This document shows, piece by piece, positions 34,801 to 46,450 of a stretch of DNA of 64,000 nt (position 1 is its first letter; every line of letters begins with the position of its first letter). Source of the stretch: Spizellomyces punctatus DAOM BR117 (lineage: Eukaryota > Chytridiomycota > Chytridiomycetes > Spizellomycetales > Spizellomycetaceae). The stretch lies in assembly GCF_000182565.1 (NCBI RefSeq), contig NW_015971547.1, forward strand, positions 477,339 through 541,338, written 5' to 3'. Below the pieces are notes generated by a model. The model was not told the DNA's origin and did not search any database. It was given only the letters and a program-made list of their open reading frames with translations. Made by a program: the position numbers and the translations under genes.

Positions 34801-36210
34801 GAATATTTCACAATGGTGGTTGCGGGGTTGGCGGGTGATACGGCTACGATGCAAAGTGCTGCTGTGTCGAGTTTGGGGCGACTGGTCTTTGAGTTTGGGT
34901 CGCGGTTGGATGATGCCTTTTTGAGAGAGTTGGTGTCGACTGTTTTGATTGTGATGGAGTCAAAGAATCGGGAGGTCGTCAAAGCCGCGCTCGGATTTGT
35001 TAAAGTTGCCGTTGTTACGGTGCCACAGGATGTGTTGGCGGATGAGCTGGAGCATATCGTACGTTTTATTGCTGCTGTGCGGGATTGGTTTGCAACGCGT
35101 TTGCTGATAGATTGATTAACAAAAACCAGGTTTCGTCCATTCTCGCGCACACGAGCCCACACAAATCCGCCTTCAAGTCCAAAGTCCGACACATTTTTGA
35201 GCGCCTTGTCCGAAAGTTCTCTTATGAAGCCGTTGAAGGCTTTGTCCCCGATTCGGACAAGAAACTTTTGAACAACATTCGGAAACGCCGTGAACGTCTC
35301 AAAAAGCGCAAAGCAGCCGCTCGGCAAGCCCAAGAAGAAAGCGAGAGCGAGGAGGAACAGATTGAGAAGCCCCGAAAAGTCGCCCAAAAGCAATTTGAAG
35401 AGGCCTTGTATGGATCTGAATCTGAATTGTCGAGTAGCGATGATGATGAAAAGTATATTCCCGACCGCTTCAAAGACGCCCTTCAACGCACAAAGACCCC
35501 TCAAGCTTCAAAGACGCGTATAAGAGAAGACGAAGACGTGGCCGATTTTTTGGACGCCCGCATCGTTTCCCGCGTCACTTCTGCACCTTCCTCCAAATCC
35601 CGCTCCACGCCACATGAATTCGCCACTCAAGACGGTAAACTCGTATTCGAAGATCCCTCCGATTCTGATGAAGCTGAACCACAAGAACCTGAACCCGAAG
35701 ACCACTACAAGGCCTCCCGCATCTCTGAACTCGCCTTTACACGCACCCCAACTGGCAACATCAAATTCCTGCAGCCCAATAAACGCAAGCGCGATGACCC
35801 TGATGAAGAGGGTGCTACGGGGACCGGTTTGGGATGGGGACAAGGCAAATTGAAGAAGAAGGACGATATGGATAAAGCAGAGATGGAGCGCATGTTGGGG
35901 CGGCAGTACCGCGCGAAACGCGCCAAGGGGGATGTCAAAAAGGCTGGTATGCCTGATCCGTTTGCGTATATTCCTTTGACATCAAAGGTGGTTGGAGGAC
36001 AAAAGTATGTATCAATATTTTGGCGTGAATCGCTGCAATCATTTGTTGATTGTTTCTTTTGTTTTCTCTAGACGCAAGGGCGCAAAGATTGCGGGACGGT
36101 TCAAGAGTATGATGAAGGCTACTCGGGATGGGAGTGAAGTGGTTGTAAAGGGCGGCGGATCGGGAGGAACGAATAAAGGTGGTAAGAAGGGAAACAAGCG
36201 ACACAAGTAG
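31888..36210 (+). CDS. Rrp12-like ribosome biogenesis protein
   Basis: HEAT-repeat protein for export and maturation of pre-ribosomal subunits. Three exons: 31888-35058, 35130-36004 and 36072-36210; introns 71 and 67 nt, about 1,395 residues. The frame is open from 31711, but the ATG at 31888 (MAVTANPDSAS) precedes the conserved start DALVKIRSQTNSGLENQKQA. The NUC173-type central region spans roughly residues 340-600 (LDMALLDSVIRALLEMRP; LVRGTLFNVMAFRDDP). The C-terminal third is basic/acidic and disordered with KKRKAAARQAQEESESEEE, then FKSMMKATRDGSEVVVKGGG and a Lys-rich end, as in family members. The first exon of 3.2 kb is unusually long for this locus. Confidence 0.93.
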
Positions 36211-36772
36211 AATTGTATTGGTATTTTTTTGCATTTACTTTTTTTTGTATTTATGTACATGGGTTTTACCATATGGAATGAGATTAAAACGTATTAATGA
36301 TCTGATAAGATGCCGCACTCTGTTCGTTATGCGGGTGAATCTCGCAACAAACTGGACATGCTTCTGGCGCTTCTTGCGCACTCTCCAAAGTCAAGACAGT
36401 CTTTGACGAAAAGTCCCTTGAGTTGCTTTTGCCAAGAGTATCCAACAAGTTTCAAATTCGGCTATCGGAAAGCCCATTGCATCGGGCATTGCCTGCCCCA
36501 ACCATGCCCTGCCCATTCCAACCGTGCCCCATGCAATACTTTTTGTGTGCCATGGCCATATCGCAGTTGGTTGTCACCAGTTGCCAATATCCAATAACCC
36601 AAATCCACTCCTTCCATCGCCCGTATGCCCCCATAGCCTTTTTCAGTGCGTCAAATTCCTCCAATGCGAGGCTGTGGGCAAGGCTGAAGATGACATAATT
36701 AAACCATAAATGGAAAGTCCTCAGCCCCATTGTGAAAAGTTCCCACGCTTTTGCATTTATTACCGATGATAT

Positions 36773-36806
36773 TGATTATAATCATTATAATCAGATATAA
36801 TCATTA
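36773..36806. repeat. AT-rich palindrome cluster
   Basis: GATTATAATC is self-complementary, followed at once by ATTATAATC and ATATAATCATTAT. It is a small cluster of overlapping palindromes that could extrude or bind a homeodomain-like factor. Confidence 0.5.
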
Positions 36807-36842
36807 TGGTCACTGCCACAATTTCGCCTTCTTTTCCGCCTT

Positions 36843-36863
36843 TCGTCGTCGTCGTCGTCGTCG
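36843..36863. repeat. (TCG)n microsatellite
   Basis: Seven consecutive trinucleotides in non-coding DNA upstream of the cyclin gene. Confidence 0.9.
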
Positions 36864-36944
36864 TTTTTCTATTTTTGGGCTTTGTCATTCTGCGTTTTGT
36901 CATTTACTTTTGAACCTCATTGCCTTTGTAGGACCGACTACAGC

Positions 36945-36961
36945 CACACACACACACACAC
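36945..36961. repeat. (CA)n microsatellite
   Basis: Eight and a half CA units about 145 bp before the cyclin start codon. Confidence 0.9.
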
Positions 36962-37105
36962 CTTTAGTTGACTTGCTTTGGAACTAGGCACGAACTGGGA
37001 AACTGCGCAATCCTTACCACTTTTGTAACGCGCACAGCGAACCCTTCTTTATGACCTATGCACACCCGCTCTTCTCTTCCTCATTCCTTTTGACGCTTGG
37101 TCGAA

Positions 37106-38044
37106 ATGCAACATCCCCAACAACAGAGAGGACACGTTCCACCACCACGCCGGCATGTCACGGCAGCGACGCACGAGCACGCTCTCGCTTCGTCAACACA
37201 AATGTCCCACACTTTTACTTTGGGTCCAGGCAACAACACCAAGAAGCCGCCAGACTCGGGCACAGTCGTCACCCCCGCTCTCTTGCAAGACTCGCACAAC
37301 GCCAGACTCGACGGTCTGCGAGCAGCACCCTCTGCAAGCACACAACCGACAAACGGAAAACTGTCGGCAGACGCCAGCGAGTTTGTTTGTTTTGCAGTTC
37401 ACAGAATATGGCATCGCATCCCTCCTCGATCGCCATCATCCCTCGTGTCTCCAAACTATCCCTCACCTCCCTCTGCACCGTCTGCTCTCCCCTCTCCATC
37501 CGCATCCGTCATCAGTCCACCGGGCACCTCACATTGGTACCCAGCTTTTTTCGAAGCCGTCCACAATGTCATTCACAGAGCAAACTGCTCCCTCCCCCAC
37601 ATTCTCATTTCTTTATTATACGTGGCCCGCCTACGACAAGCAGTTCCGAAATCACATACAGGAGAAGGTTCGGAATTCCGCGTCTTCGTTTCGGCTCTCA
37701 TCCTCGCCCAGAAATACCACACAGACGACCGGTACGCCAATAAGACATGGTCGAAAATGACAGGATTGCCGTTGAATGATGTCAATACCATGGAACGGGA
37801 ATTCCTGACAGGTGTGGGCGGGAGATTGCATGTCACTAGAGAAGAGTACGACAAGTGGTTGCGGAATATTCAGGCCTTGGGACAGGAGCATTCGGCTATT
37901 GTGAGGAGGGCGAGGGTTGAAATGACCTTTGCGGTTGGACAAGAGGGGCAAGAGGTGGATCCATTGAGAAGAGTTCGCACGTGGCCGGAACGGGAAAAGG
38001 TGGTCGAGGCGCGACCACCGCCGTACAGTAACGAGTGTCCATGA
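37106..38044 (+). CDS. Pcl/Pho80-type cyclin
   Basis: Single exon, 312 residues from the ATG at 37106. About 140 disordered residues rich in Pro, Ser and Gln precede a cyclin box: SLPHILISLLYVARL, FRVFVSALILAQKYHTDDRY, ANKTWSKMTGLPLNDVNTME, REFLTGVGGRLHVTREEYDKW. The LAQK...NKxWSKMTGL pattern is typical of Pho85-binding cyclins (PF08613 type). The likely partner is a Pho85-type CDK such as the one at 16.9-18.2 kb. Which Pcl subfamily (Pho80-like or Pcl1/2-like) cannot be decided by eye. The tail (about 60 residues) is short and basic. Confidence 0.88.
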   Translation: MQHPQQQRGHVPPPRRHVTAATHEHALASSTQMSHTFTLGPGNNTKKPPDSGTVVTPALLQDSHNARLDGLRAAPSASTQPTNGKLSADASEFVCFAVHRIWHRIPPRSPSSLVSPNYPSPPSAPSALPSPSASVISPPGTSHWYPAFFEAVHNVIHRANCSLPHILISLLYVARLRQAVPKSHTGEGSEFRVFVSALILAQKYHTDDRYANKTWSKMTGLPLNDVNTMEREFLTGVGGRLHVTREEYDKWLRNIQALGQEHSAIVRRARVEMTFAVGQEGQEVDPLRRVRTWPEREKVVEARPPPYSNECP

Positions 38045-38814
38045 TAATCGTGAACGTTGACAAGAATCAACAATCTGTTGCGGACGATAGTGGGCGGCCG
38101 ACGAGAGACTGACGAAAATCTGCCCACGAACAACAGAGTAGGCAGCCGAACGGGAAGCTCAATGGGGACCGTTGAAATCTGAGAACCCGAAAATCTGTCG
38201 ATGAACGCCAAATGCGAGAAACGATTGAACACGTTGTTCGTGCCGTTCGCGCCAAACAGACGATAGACTCTAGAACATGGAATCGAATGGACATTGTGAC
38301 ATGCTGTCCCGCCACAGCAGCATTGGCTGGATCTCGCCACAAGTCTTTGCTTCCTTTAAACGTCCATTCACCCAAACCTCCTCATCATCCACCTTGACAG
38401 CACCTTCACCTCCACTTTTATTACGCCTTTATCATCACCGATCTCCTCATGACTTGTTCATCTTTTTCTTGTATCATAGTGTCTGTGACCTAGTACCTCT
38501 GCTCTTGCGCATAGAGAGCTATACTGCACCAATGTGTTGAAAAGTTTTTTTTTTCTTTTGCAAATATATATATAGTATAGAGAGAGAAAGAGATTTAGCT
38601 GTATGTTGGGTGCGTCAAATGCTTGACATTTGAGTGAAAAGTATTTTTATTCACAGGCACACTGTTCTCAAATGAGGATGCCCAGATATATTGCTCAAGA
38701 GATCTTCCCGCCTAGTAGCCAACCCTCCAACACTATACATGCTAAACACTAAAATAATGTAAAGATAAATAAAGCGCCCGCGAACGGCAAAGCGCATCCG
38801 CAATCTAAACAAGA
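38045..38814. other. Intergenic (tail to tail), low-complexity tract
   Basis: 770 bp between two stop codons. Contains an ATATATATAG then AGAGAGAGAAAGAG tract near 38565-38592. No convincing coding frame. Confidence 0.6.
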
Positions 38815-39936
38815 TCAAAACAGCCGTTTCCCAACCTCATAACTCGACACCATCACCGCACAAGCCGGCGCAACTTTGGCCACTCTCGGCTCCACTCCTC
38901 TAAACAACCCCCTCCACCCCTCCCTCCTCACAATTTCCCTCAAAACCGGCACCATCCCCCCTTCTGCACCGACTTGCATGACTGTCTTGGCCACATCAAA
39001 AGGTGTGGTCAATATTGCAGCAATTGTACCCGCAACAGCACCCGATAGAAAGGCGTTGCGGAATTCGATATGGGTTGATGTTGGATTTGGGAGGTGGGTT
39101 TTTGTTTTTTCGTATGTTAACCAGTATATTCCTATTAAACCCAACCACATTAGCCGCCATAACAAACAAAACAATGCACACATGCATGCTCATCCTGACG
39201 TGTGTACTCACCACTAAACGGTACATCCCTCCAAAGTGTTGGCCCCAATCCCCTCCACAACCCTCTCACCCCCTCACTCTTAATCCAAGCCCTCACATCA
39301 CGGACCCTGCGCATCTTCCCCGCTTGCATCCGCGTACGCAATAACTCGAGTGGGGACGTCAACGTCGCAGCAAGCGCTATACACAAAAAGTCAAACAATT
39401 AGACTTGAGCCCAAAAACATAGAGTGCCATGTAACGTACTTCTTGCTAACCCCCCCGCAACGAGTGGGGCATACACACCCTCACCCCACCGTGCCACCAT
39501 CCGTCCCCGCACATCTTCATACCCAATATAATAAACAACTGTCGACGGAACAGACATGACCCTACATAATAAAAAATAAGCAACTCATCTTTTATATAAA
39601 TCCATATGTTGATACTCACAATGTTGGAACCAGTCCCCTCCAAAGCCCTTTCACACCCTCACTCCCCACCACAACTCTTATTATACTCTGCGTTGACAAT
39701 GGGTATGCTGACGACTGCATCCGGGTTTTGACTACATCAAAGGGCGTTACGAGGAGGGAAGTTAGGATGGCGCCTGTGCAGGCTGAGAGGGTCCGAATGT
39801 GGGTATGCGTGCTTGGATGCTAGTAAAGTGTGAATGGGTGTTGTGGGTTTGGGGAGAAACAGGACAAAAGAGGAGGCAATACCTTGATTTCGATACATTC
39901 TTCTAATACTTCGTATTCACCTTCGGAGAGTGACAT
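38815..39936 (-). CDS. Mitochondrial carrier, Mtm1/SLC25A39-40 type
   Basis: Five or so exons; ATG at 39936 (MSLSEGEYEVLEE). The three carrier repeats each show a PxD/ExxK/R motif: TPFDVVKTRMQ, SPLELLRTRMQ and TPFDVAKTVMQ, each followed by EGxxGLWRG or EGWRGLFRG. Paired transmembrane helices surround them, fitting the inner mitochondrial membrane. Non-canonical second-repeat SPLELLRTRM and the C-terminus APACAVMVSSYEVGKRLF match Mtm1/SLC25A39, implicated in glutathione import and mitochondrial manganese/iron balance. Substrate assignment is by family only. Tandem with CysRS, upstream of it on the minus strand's downstream side (171 bp apart). Confidence 0.9.
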
Positions 39937-40107
39937 GATCGTCTATGCAGCATGGTGGAACTTGGGGTTATCCCAAATTGTTTAATTTCAAAAAGATATT
40001 TCGTGACGGAATTTTTTCGGAATTCAGTCTGTGGCACGTGTTGAGTGATGACATATCCATATCTAATATCTTTTTAATCTTTTAAAAACATACATACAAA
40101 CAAGTGT

Positions 40108-43100
40108 TCATTCCTTTAGACTAGCCAAATACTCTTCATGCAACTTGCTCTGCACGCCCCACTCCTTTTCACACTTTTTTCGCCGACTCTTGCTCAGCAC
40201 TTCCCCATCCTTATCCTTGGTCGGTAATCCTTTTTCATCCCATTCAGAGTACTCTGATGTACGGAATAATTCCGAGGGAGGCGTCTTGCCTTTGAGGAGC
40301 TTCTCGGCCCGTTTGGTTTGTGCGAGGGCGAGGCGGGCGGCTTTTTCGAGGGCCTTTTCGTGTTCGCGCTGCGATAATTCGCGTGCCAAATTATTACTCC
40401 TTGATGTGTAAAGCGTTCCATGTTACGACATGATGCTTACCTGTCGTTTTTCTTCTCGTTGTCGAATCAGTGTCTCCTTGTCAATCAGCTTAACCAGGGC
40501 CTTGCCGTCTGTTACCAATTAGCCTTCCTGTTATCAACAAAAAAGAGAAAAGCACCGGTACGCACCCTCCCGATCATCCAACACAACACCCAACTCCACC
40601 ATATCCTCGTCCCGGAGCTTATCACACAACCGCAGCAAATCCTTGTAATCTGCGCCCACAATCAACACCCCATCACCAACCAAAGAAAAGCGACACTGGC
40701 ACTCACCTCCCCGATTCTGCGCCAAATCCCTCACAGCATCCCTAAACGCTGACAGAGCAACCACATACGGCAAAACATTCGTCTCCTCTTTCCGCAACCC
40801 CTCCCCTATATCCGGATTCCCATCTCCAAACACACCAAACATTCGCAGGAGATGCGTCACATATTTGGCAATCTTGGCCAACACGTCCGCATTAACAGAT
40901 TTGCTTTTGGTGGCGTCGGTGTAGTAGGCGTTTGCGACGCTGATGAGCTCGCGTAGTTCGGACATGACTGTGGGGGTGTTGAAGGAGTCGAGGAGGGCGA
41001 GGTGAATGAGATGTTGTTTTGTTCGGAACCTACACAAACGGGAGGTGTACAGTGAGTTTAGATACTCCAATTACCAAACAAAGGCACATACTTTTCCATA
41101 AGCTGCTTTTCAGCATCCCGATACTGATGTGCCCCCGTAAAGGCCTGCACAGACGACTGCTGTTCCATCACAACTGCTTTGACGTTCGCCAAAAAATTCT
41201 GCAAACAGAATCAATTGATATTCTTTCTTACCCATGGAAACACAATCCTACCTGAATGGTGGTTTCAACCGTCTTGGCCTCCATTAGCGACCCACTCCCA
41301 AAATCAAGCACAGAGTTCCACTGATGCAACAAAAACATGAGCCGGATCTGGGACGCTGTATACTGCGTTAACGCTTCCTATCATTCAATCAGTACCTTTT
41401 CACGCCCATTTCATCTGGCACTGCATGGAAGCGTACCTGGATCGTCACAAAGTTTTTCAAACTCTTGCTCATTTTCTGTCCTTCAATGTGTAAATGTCCC
41501 GCATGGATAAAGTAGTTGACCCATTGACGGCAGTCATAATATCCCTACAAGCACCCAACAGTTAGTCATGTGGATAGCCAAGTATTGCAAATGTACGGTT
41601 TTGGAACGAGCCGTGAACAAAACGATAGCATTCCCGGCCAGAGAATAGCCCCGACAGTTTCTTGCCAACACAAGGTCAGCTCAAAACATTTTGATCTTGA
41701 AAGCGGAATGAATGAACTGCCGTCATCAAAAGACGCATTCACATAATAATGTCCCAGCTTTCGGTGGTTCTTGTTTGTGCGTGTTTTGCTTACCTCTGCC
41801 TGAGCCATCTCATTGTCGTGATGCGGGAAAGCGAGGTCGATCCCACCGGTATGTATATCCAACTGCTCGCCAAGAACATCACTGGCCATGACACTGCACT
41901 CAATGTGCCACCCCGGACGACCCTATATTTAACCGTCAATATACGAAAAAAAGGCACACAAATACCGAGCCAACTACCCACCGCGCCCCAAGGAGACGGC
42001 CAAGCAGGTTCTCCCGCCTTGCTCTTTTTCCACAACGCAAAGTCAGCTGAATTCTTCTTCCCCATGGCTTCCCCACTCAAGTCTCCCTCCCCTTCCTGCA
42101 ACAGTTTGGTATTCCCGGCTGACCAGGGTTCTAACTTTGCATAATTGTGGTTGGGCGCATTATCGAATCGAACCGTATCAAAATAGACAGAGCCGTCCGC
42201 CTCGTATCTGTCATTTACGGTACGTGAGTAGTCTGCCATTTCGACAAAATCGTCTACAGAGCTTACGCATATCCGTTTTGAATAATCTTTTCAATGTACG
42301 TGACAATCTCAGGGACGTACTCGCTAACACGAGTCAGTACATCAGGTCGACGGATCTAGCGTGTGCATTATCATCTTAGCCTGATTTCACGTTCGTAATA
42401 CATATATTACTGCCAACCCACGTTCAATGCGTCCATGTCCTTAAAGTACGCATCTTCCCAGTACGCTGCAAACTCCCGGAACACTTTTGGATCTGTGACG
42501 GTATGTCCGTGCTGCAGAAACCGAGGTAAGCAACATGTTCTTGGTCAGATCGGCGCGCCAGGGCCAAACCTTGGAGTCTATCCATGAGGCCACAACGTCG
42601 CGGCTAGCGTCCAATAAATGATCCGCAGCCTCTTTGCCGGTCGATCCGTTCTCCAAGGATGTCTTGGCGCTAACCAAGGCTTCTACCGTACGTGTCTGTA
42701 GGCATCGTGTCAGACAACTGCAGTAGGCAAATACGAATCGAGTTTGCTCCAGGACTGTGCGCCAACTCACCGCAGTTTTGACAAACAAGTCAAACTTGGC
42801 TTCCTCTTGTGCCTCTGGAATACCGCCATTCTTGTACTTTTCCAAAAACGCACTAAACTCGTTTATTGATCTCGGGGCGTACGTCTTGAATTTCGATGTC
42901 ACATAGGTTCCCCATGCTTCTTCCACGGTAGCGATCAAGTCGGTCGTTAGTGCATTCGTCTCGGCTTTAAGACTTTCAAAGAGATACTTGTATCGAGCTT
43001 CTCTGATAATCTGAAAAGACCGCAATGAGCTTCATTACTTATCACAGGCTTGCCCCCATGCTGCAACCTTACCTTGTCATCAACATCAGTGATGTTCATA

Positions 43101-43489
43101 ACATAAAAGACGTTGTACCCAAAGTAATCCTCGAGAATGCGGCGCAGGATATCAAAGGTAATGTACGCTCTTTACAAGGGGATGAGTCATACATCGATCT
43201 ACAGGTAGCAGTAATACCCAAAAACGCACCTCGCATGTCCCATGTGTGACTTGTCGTATACAGTTGGCCCGCAGCAGTACCACCCAACCTGGTTTCCACT
43301 TATCGGGATAAATTCTTCCTAAAAAAAAAAGATCAACGCATGTTTTTACATTTCATGGCGGTGCGTAACATTGCTCGGAGAAACAGTGACAAGTACCTTG
43401 GACTTTGTCATTGAGTTGAGGATGCGCAGGGGTGGGACAGGTGTACCTTCCGGCTTTGCCCACTCGGGCTGCTTGATTCCGTTGGACAT
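40108..43489 (-). CDS. Cysteinyl-tRNA synthetase (probably cytosolic and mitochondrial)
   Basis: Class I synthetase charging tRNA-Cys, about 750 residues in many exons. Start used: 43489 ([15 protein letters not shown]). Motifs: [17 protein letters not shown] (HIGH-like HMGH), NITDVDDKI, the Zn-binding region with [20 protein letters not shown] then [15 protein letters not shown], and KMSKSLKNF (near 41460). The C-terminal part is helical and Lys-rich ([14 protein letters not shown]), as in eukaryotic CysRS. The same frame stays open upstream to ATGs at 43645 and 43735; the 43645 start adds MSVAIARCRHLLRPLIARGH and an Arg/Ser-rich stretch, a textbook presequence. A single gene may therefore supply both compartments by alternative starts. 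Confidence 0.93.
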
Positions 43490-43645
43490 GTTGGAAAATG
43501 GGCTTGCAGTAACAGATGTGCGAGAGTGAAATAAAGTGCCAGAATGAAGGATTGAAAGACGGTATGCTACGACGACCTTGAAGCAGTGTCCCCGTGCAAT
43601 TAGTGGGCGTAACAGGTGCCGACAGCGAGCAATGGCTACCGACAT
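43490..43645 (-). CDS. In-frame CysRS N-terminal extension (candidate mitochondrial presequence)
   Basis: 52 codons between ATG 43645 and ATG 43489 with no stop. Seven Arg, one Lys and no acidic residue, with alternating hydrophobic positions, fit an amphipathic targeting helix. No second CysRS gene is visible here, so this is inference that needs transcript-start data. Confidence 0.5.
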
Positions 43646-43878
43646 GACTCTAATGGTGGGCGAGCGACAGCTCCCCAAACGCACTGATCTGTGCTGTGCC
43701 TCCTGGTTACTATGGCAATCACATGATACCATCATTTGTTTATCTTCATGAGAGTTTTCAATTGTATTGACTGCAATACATGTGTACGAGTAGTTGCACT
43801 CGCTGGCTCTATTTACTATACAATTTCTACAATTGATAATTCTTGTTTCTGCGAGCTATCAACATGATGCGGTCCATT

Positions 43879-44174
43879 TTACGGATCGATTTTGATCTTA
43901 CTGCACTCGCCTTGGTTGCAGCACAACACTCTGCTCGTAAGCGCATCGCATCCAAATTCTCCTCTCCCGCCTTGAACTGTGCATGCAGTCTCTTTCTTGC
44001 CTGCGTCGCACAGGGGCTTAAATTGACAAGAACTGAGGACGCAATCGGCATGGACAGTTGTCACTGCAGCATAAAGTTAGTATGAAGAGTCGCTCGGAAA
44101 GTAAAACGACAAAAGACTTTTATACACTGAGTAAGAGCGAACAAGACGAGAGCGAGGACAAGCAAGAACTTCAT
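43879..44174 (-). CDS. Small secreted cysteine-rich protein (77 aa, 8 Cys)
   Basis: Exons 44174-44126 and 44063-43879 join through a 62-nt intron with a perfect TACTAAC branch site and CTGCAG acceptor, giving 77 residues. Residues 1-22 (MKFLLVLALVLFALTQLTTV plus HA) form a clear signal peptide with an A-x-A-like end. The mature part of about 55 residues has eight cysteines in the pattern C-x4-C-x5-C-x8-C-x10-C-x9-CC-x4-C, including a CC pair, suggesting four disulphides as in effector or defensin-like knottins. No known family recognised. It lies 266 bp from the divergent Trf4-type gene. Confidence 0.72.
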
Positions 44175-44440
44175 CGTGTTATATGAATTTATGATTGGAA
44201 TTTAGCAAGGTTTTTAGGTCGTTTCCTTTGCTGTAATAAAGTGCTGGAGAATCCCTTCCATATCTTCTCCTTTTTAAAGAACTATCGTCCCCGTCTTTTG
44301 TATCTTTTTTGCGGGTTCAAGCATCTTTTTGGATATGGGCCGTGGATTGGTAAGGATTACGGAAGCAAGGATCGCGGCTCACGGTCATGTGATCATTCCT
44401 ATTGCCTTGCTGCAGGGGTTGGAAGAAAACCAAGGGGGCA

Positions 44441-46323
44441 ATGAGTTCTCACGTTCCTTCCTTGCCGACGGGCGAATCGTCGCCTGCCCAGACCGCAAGC
44501 GAACCGTTCTCGTTTCAACGTTATATCCAACAGTTTGACAACGGAATGAATGACGCTTCTCCCAATGCTAGGGGGATAGCTGAAGCCTTGGCGATAGCCA
44601 AAGCCGCGGGAAAGAAGCGAAAGAGAGAAGCTGCGGAGGAGGCAGCAGGTCAAAAGCACCGTCTTCGGCTCAAGGCTCCCCACGGTCAGCATCAGGTCAA
44701 TATTGTACGCTATCAGCAGCAAGAGCCGACACCGTTATGGATACCTCCCGGCGTTCATTACAGCGGCACCCTCGAAGAACGTCTCACCCAAGAAATCCTC
44801 GACTTTGTCCGCTGCATGGAACCCACTCGTAAAGAGATTGAAAGACGACATGAGCTTGTAGCTCAGTATGAAAAACTGATTCAGACAAGACTCCGTGGGG
44901 CAATGTTGCGCATCTTTGGGTCGTTAGGGACAGAGCTTTTACTTCCCACTTCGGATCTGGATCTCGTCATTTCCGATCCCAACGGTCCTAAAGACCCCGG
45001 CAAGGAGCAAATGAAGAAGGGGCTTGCACAGGTTGCGTCTACGATCAAAAAGTCAGGACTACCGCGGTCGTTCGCGTTCATTAAAAATGCACGGATTCCC
45101 ATCTTCAAGTTGACAGATAAAGAGACGGTACATTAAGAATCCATCGTATGCGTAATGCGGTCCACTGATAAGCATTTTCTCAGGCGTTTGACGTGGATAT
45201 ATCCTACAATAACACGACCGGCTGTGATGCGATCCCTGCTGTCAAAGGGCTTCTGAACGAGCTTCCTTCTCTGCGCCCTTTGGTATTCGTTCTGAAGCAG
45301 TTCCTTCATGTACGAGGTCTTAATCGTGGAGATATAGGAGGTGTCGGTGGCTACGGGCTTGTCTGCTGGGTAGCTGGATTTTTGAGGTTGCATTCAGACA
45401 TCTTTGTCCATCGCTACCCACGCAACCCAGCTGCTGAGGCATCGTCGTCAAGTCAGGGTCCATCCGCCTCTAGTGGACCTGGACTGGGCGTACTTTTTCT
45501 GGATTTTTTGTTAATGTTTGGATTTTTGTTCGATTACCACGAACAAGGTCTTGATCCTGGTAACCCCGATGGTGTATGGTTGTTCAGGAAGCAGAAAAGA
45601 GATTTGAAGTCTCCAGCGAATTCGCACCTGCTGTCCATTCAGGACCCGAGCAATCGTCATCATGATGTTGGTAAGACTGCTTCTAAAATTAACGTGGTGA
45701 CATCACATCTCGCGGCGGCCTATGATGCTTTGGTTGAGGCCGATCGTAAACTTGGAGGGGATGTGCAGCATCGAACAAGGGTGTCCATGCTGGGAAAGAT
45801 TTTGAATGTGCAGTCTGAAGTTTTACTGTCTCGAGTGCCTCCACCTCTGAATCGTAAGGCCAGCAAAAGGGCCAGGCGGGCAGCAGCAGCAGCAGCAGAA
45901 GCTGCTGAAGCTAGCAGGTTGCCTGGAGGCAGCCCGCAGGGTAGGGGGCCTTCAGAGCCTGGCTCCGAGCGTGTGATAGCGGATTTTAGGCCCAGTCACA
46001 AGGAGGGCAAACGCGATCGTAGGCAGGTAGCGCTACCGCGTGGGAGGCCCGGACCCAGCCAGGACAACGCTGGATATATGCAGGAGACAGGTCGTGCGAG
46101 ACCGCATGGCGGGACTCGAAGTGACGATGTCTTTGGAGGAGGGATGTCATATGGGGGTCCTTCTTTCTCTGGTAGGCCTCCTCCACCCATGATGGGCCCT
46201 CCCATGAGAAGGGGTCCCCATCCCATATACTCTCCCCAGGGTCCGCCTCTTCGTCCGCCTTACCCGGTATACCCGCCTCCGGTAGATTACATGCCCGAGG
46301 CCAAGCGACGTCGGGGGGGTTAA
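44441..46323 (+). CDS. Non-canonical poly(A) polymerase, Trf4/Cid14 type
   Basis: Nucleotidyltransferase of the TRAMP type, adding oligo(A) to aberrant RNA in the nucleus. Two exons; intron 45128-45183 (56 nt). ATG at 44441 (MSSHVPSLPTGE). Catalytic core: FGSLGTELLLPTSDLDLVIS gives the GS...DxD signature, and AFDVDIS the third Asp, just after the intron. Central domain: FVLKQFLHVRGLNRGDIGGVGGYGL; PAP-associated region: FDYHEQGLDPGNPDGVW with LSIQDPSN. An N-terminal basic/Ala-rich segment and a long disordered Pro/Arg/Gly tail (PPPMMGPPMRRGPHP) flank it; a poly-Ala run is encoded by GCA repeats near 45883-45900. The tail is unusual compared with the core but is plausible for RNA binding. Confidence 0.93.
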
Positions 46324-46450
46324 TTATTTGGGCAGGTGGAAATAGACCTGGGAGGATGATTTTTCCTTTTTGTATAGATGTGTTGGTCCGCTATAGTTTA
46401 ACTTGTATACAAGAGTGTGTATATGTAATGTTTAAGATATCTGCCTTCGG

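Larger units (their letters stand above)
36211..37105. other. Intergenic with microsatellites
   Basis: 895 bp between Rrp12 and the cyclin gene. Holds GCCCATTGC-like imperfect repeats near 36470-36540, an AT palindrome cluster near 36773-36806, a TCG run and an AC run. It probably contains the cyclin promoter. Confidence 0.6.

Noticed and set aside
37051-37743. A 230-codon frame overlapping the cyclin gene
   Set aside because: Shadow of the cyclin frame; the cyclin-box motifs are in the other frame.
44064-44125. GTATAAAAG as a TATA box
   Set aside because: It is the 5' end of the intron of the cysteine-rich peptide gene.
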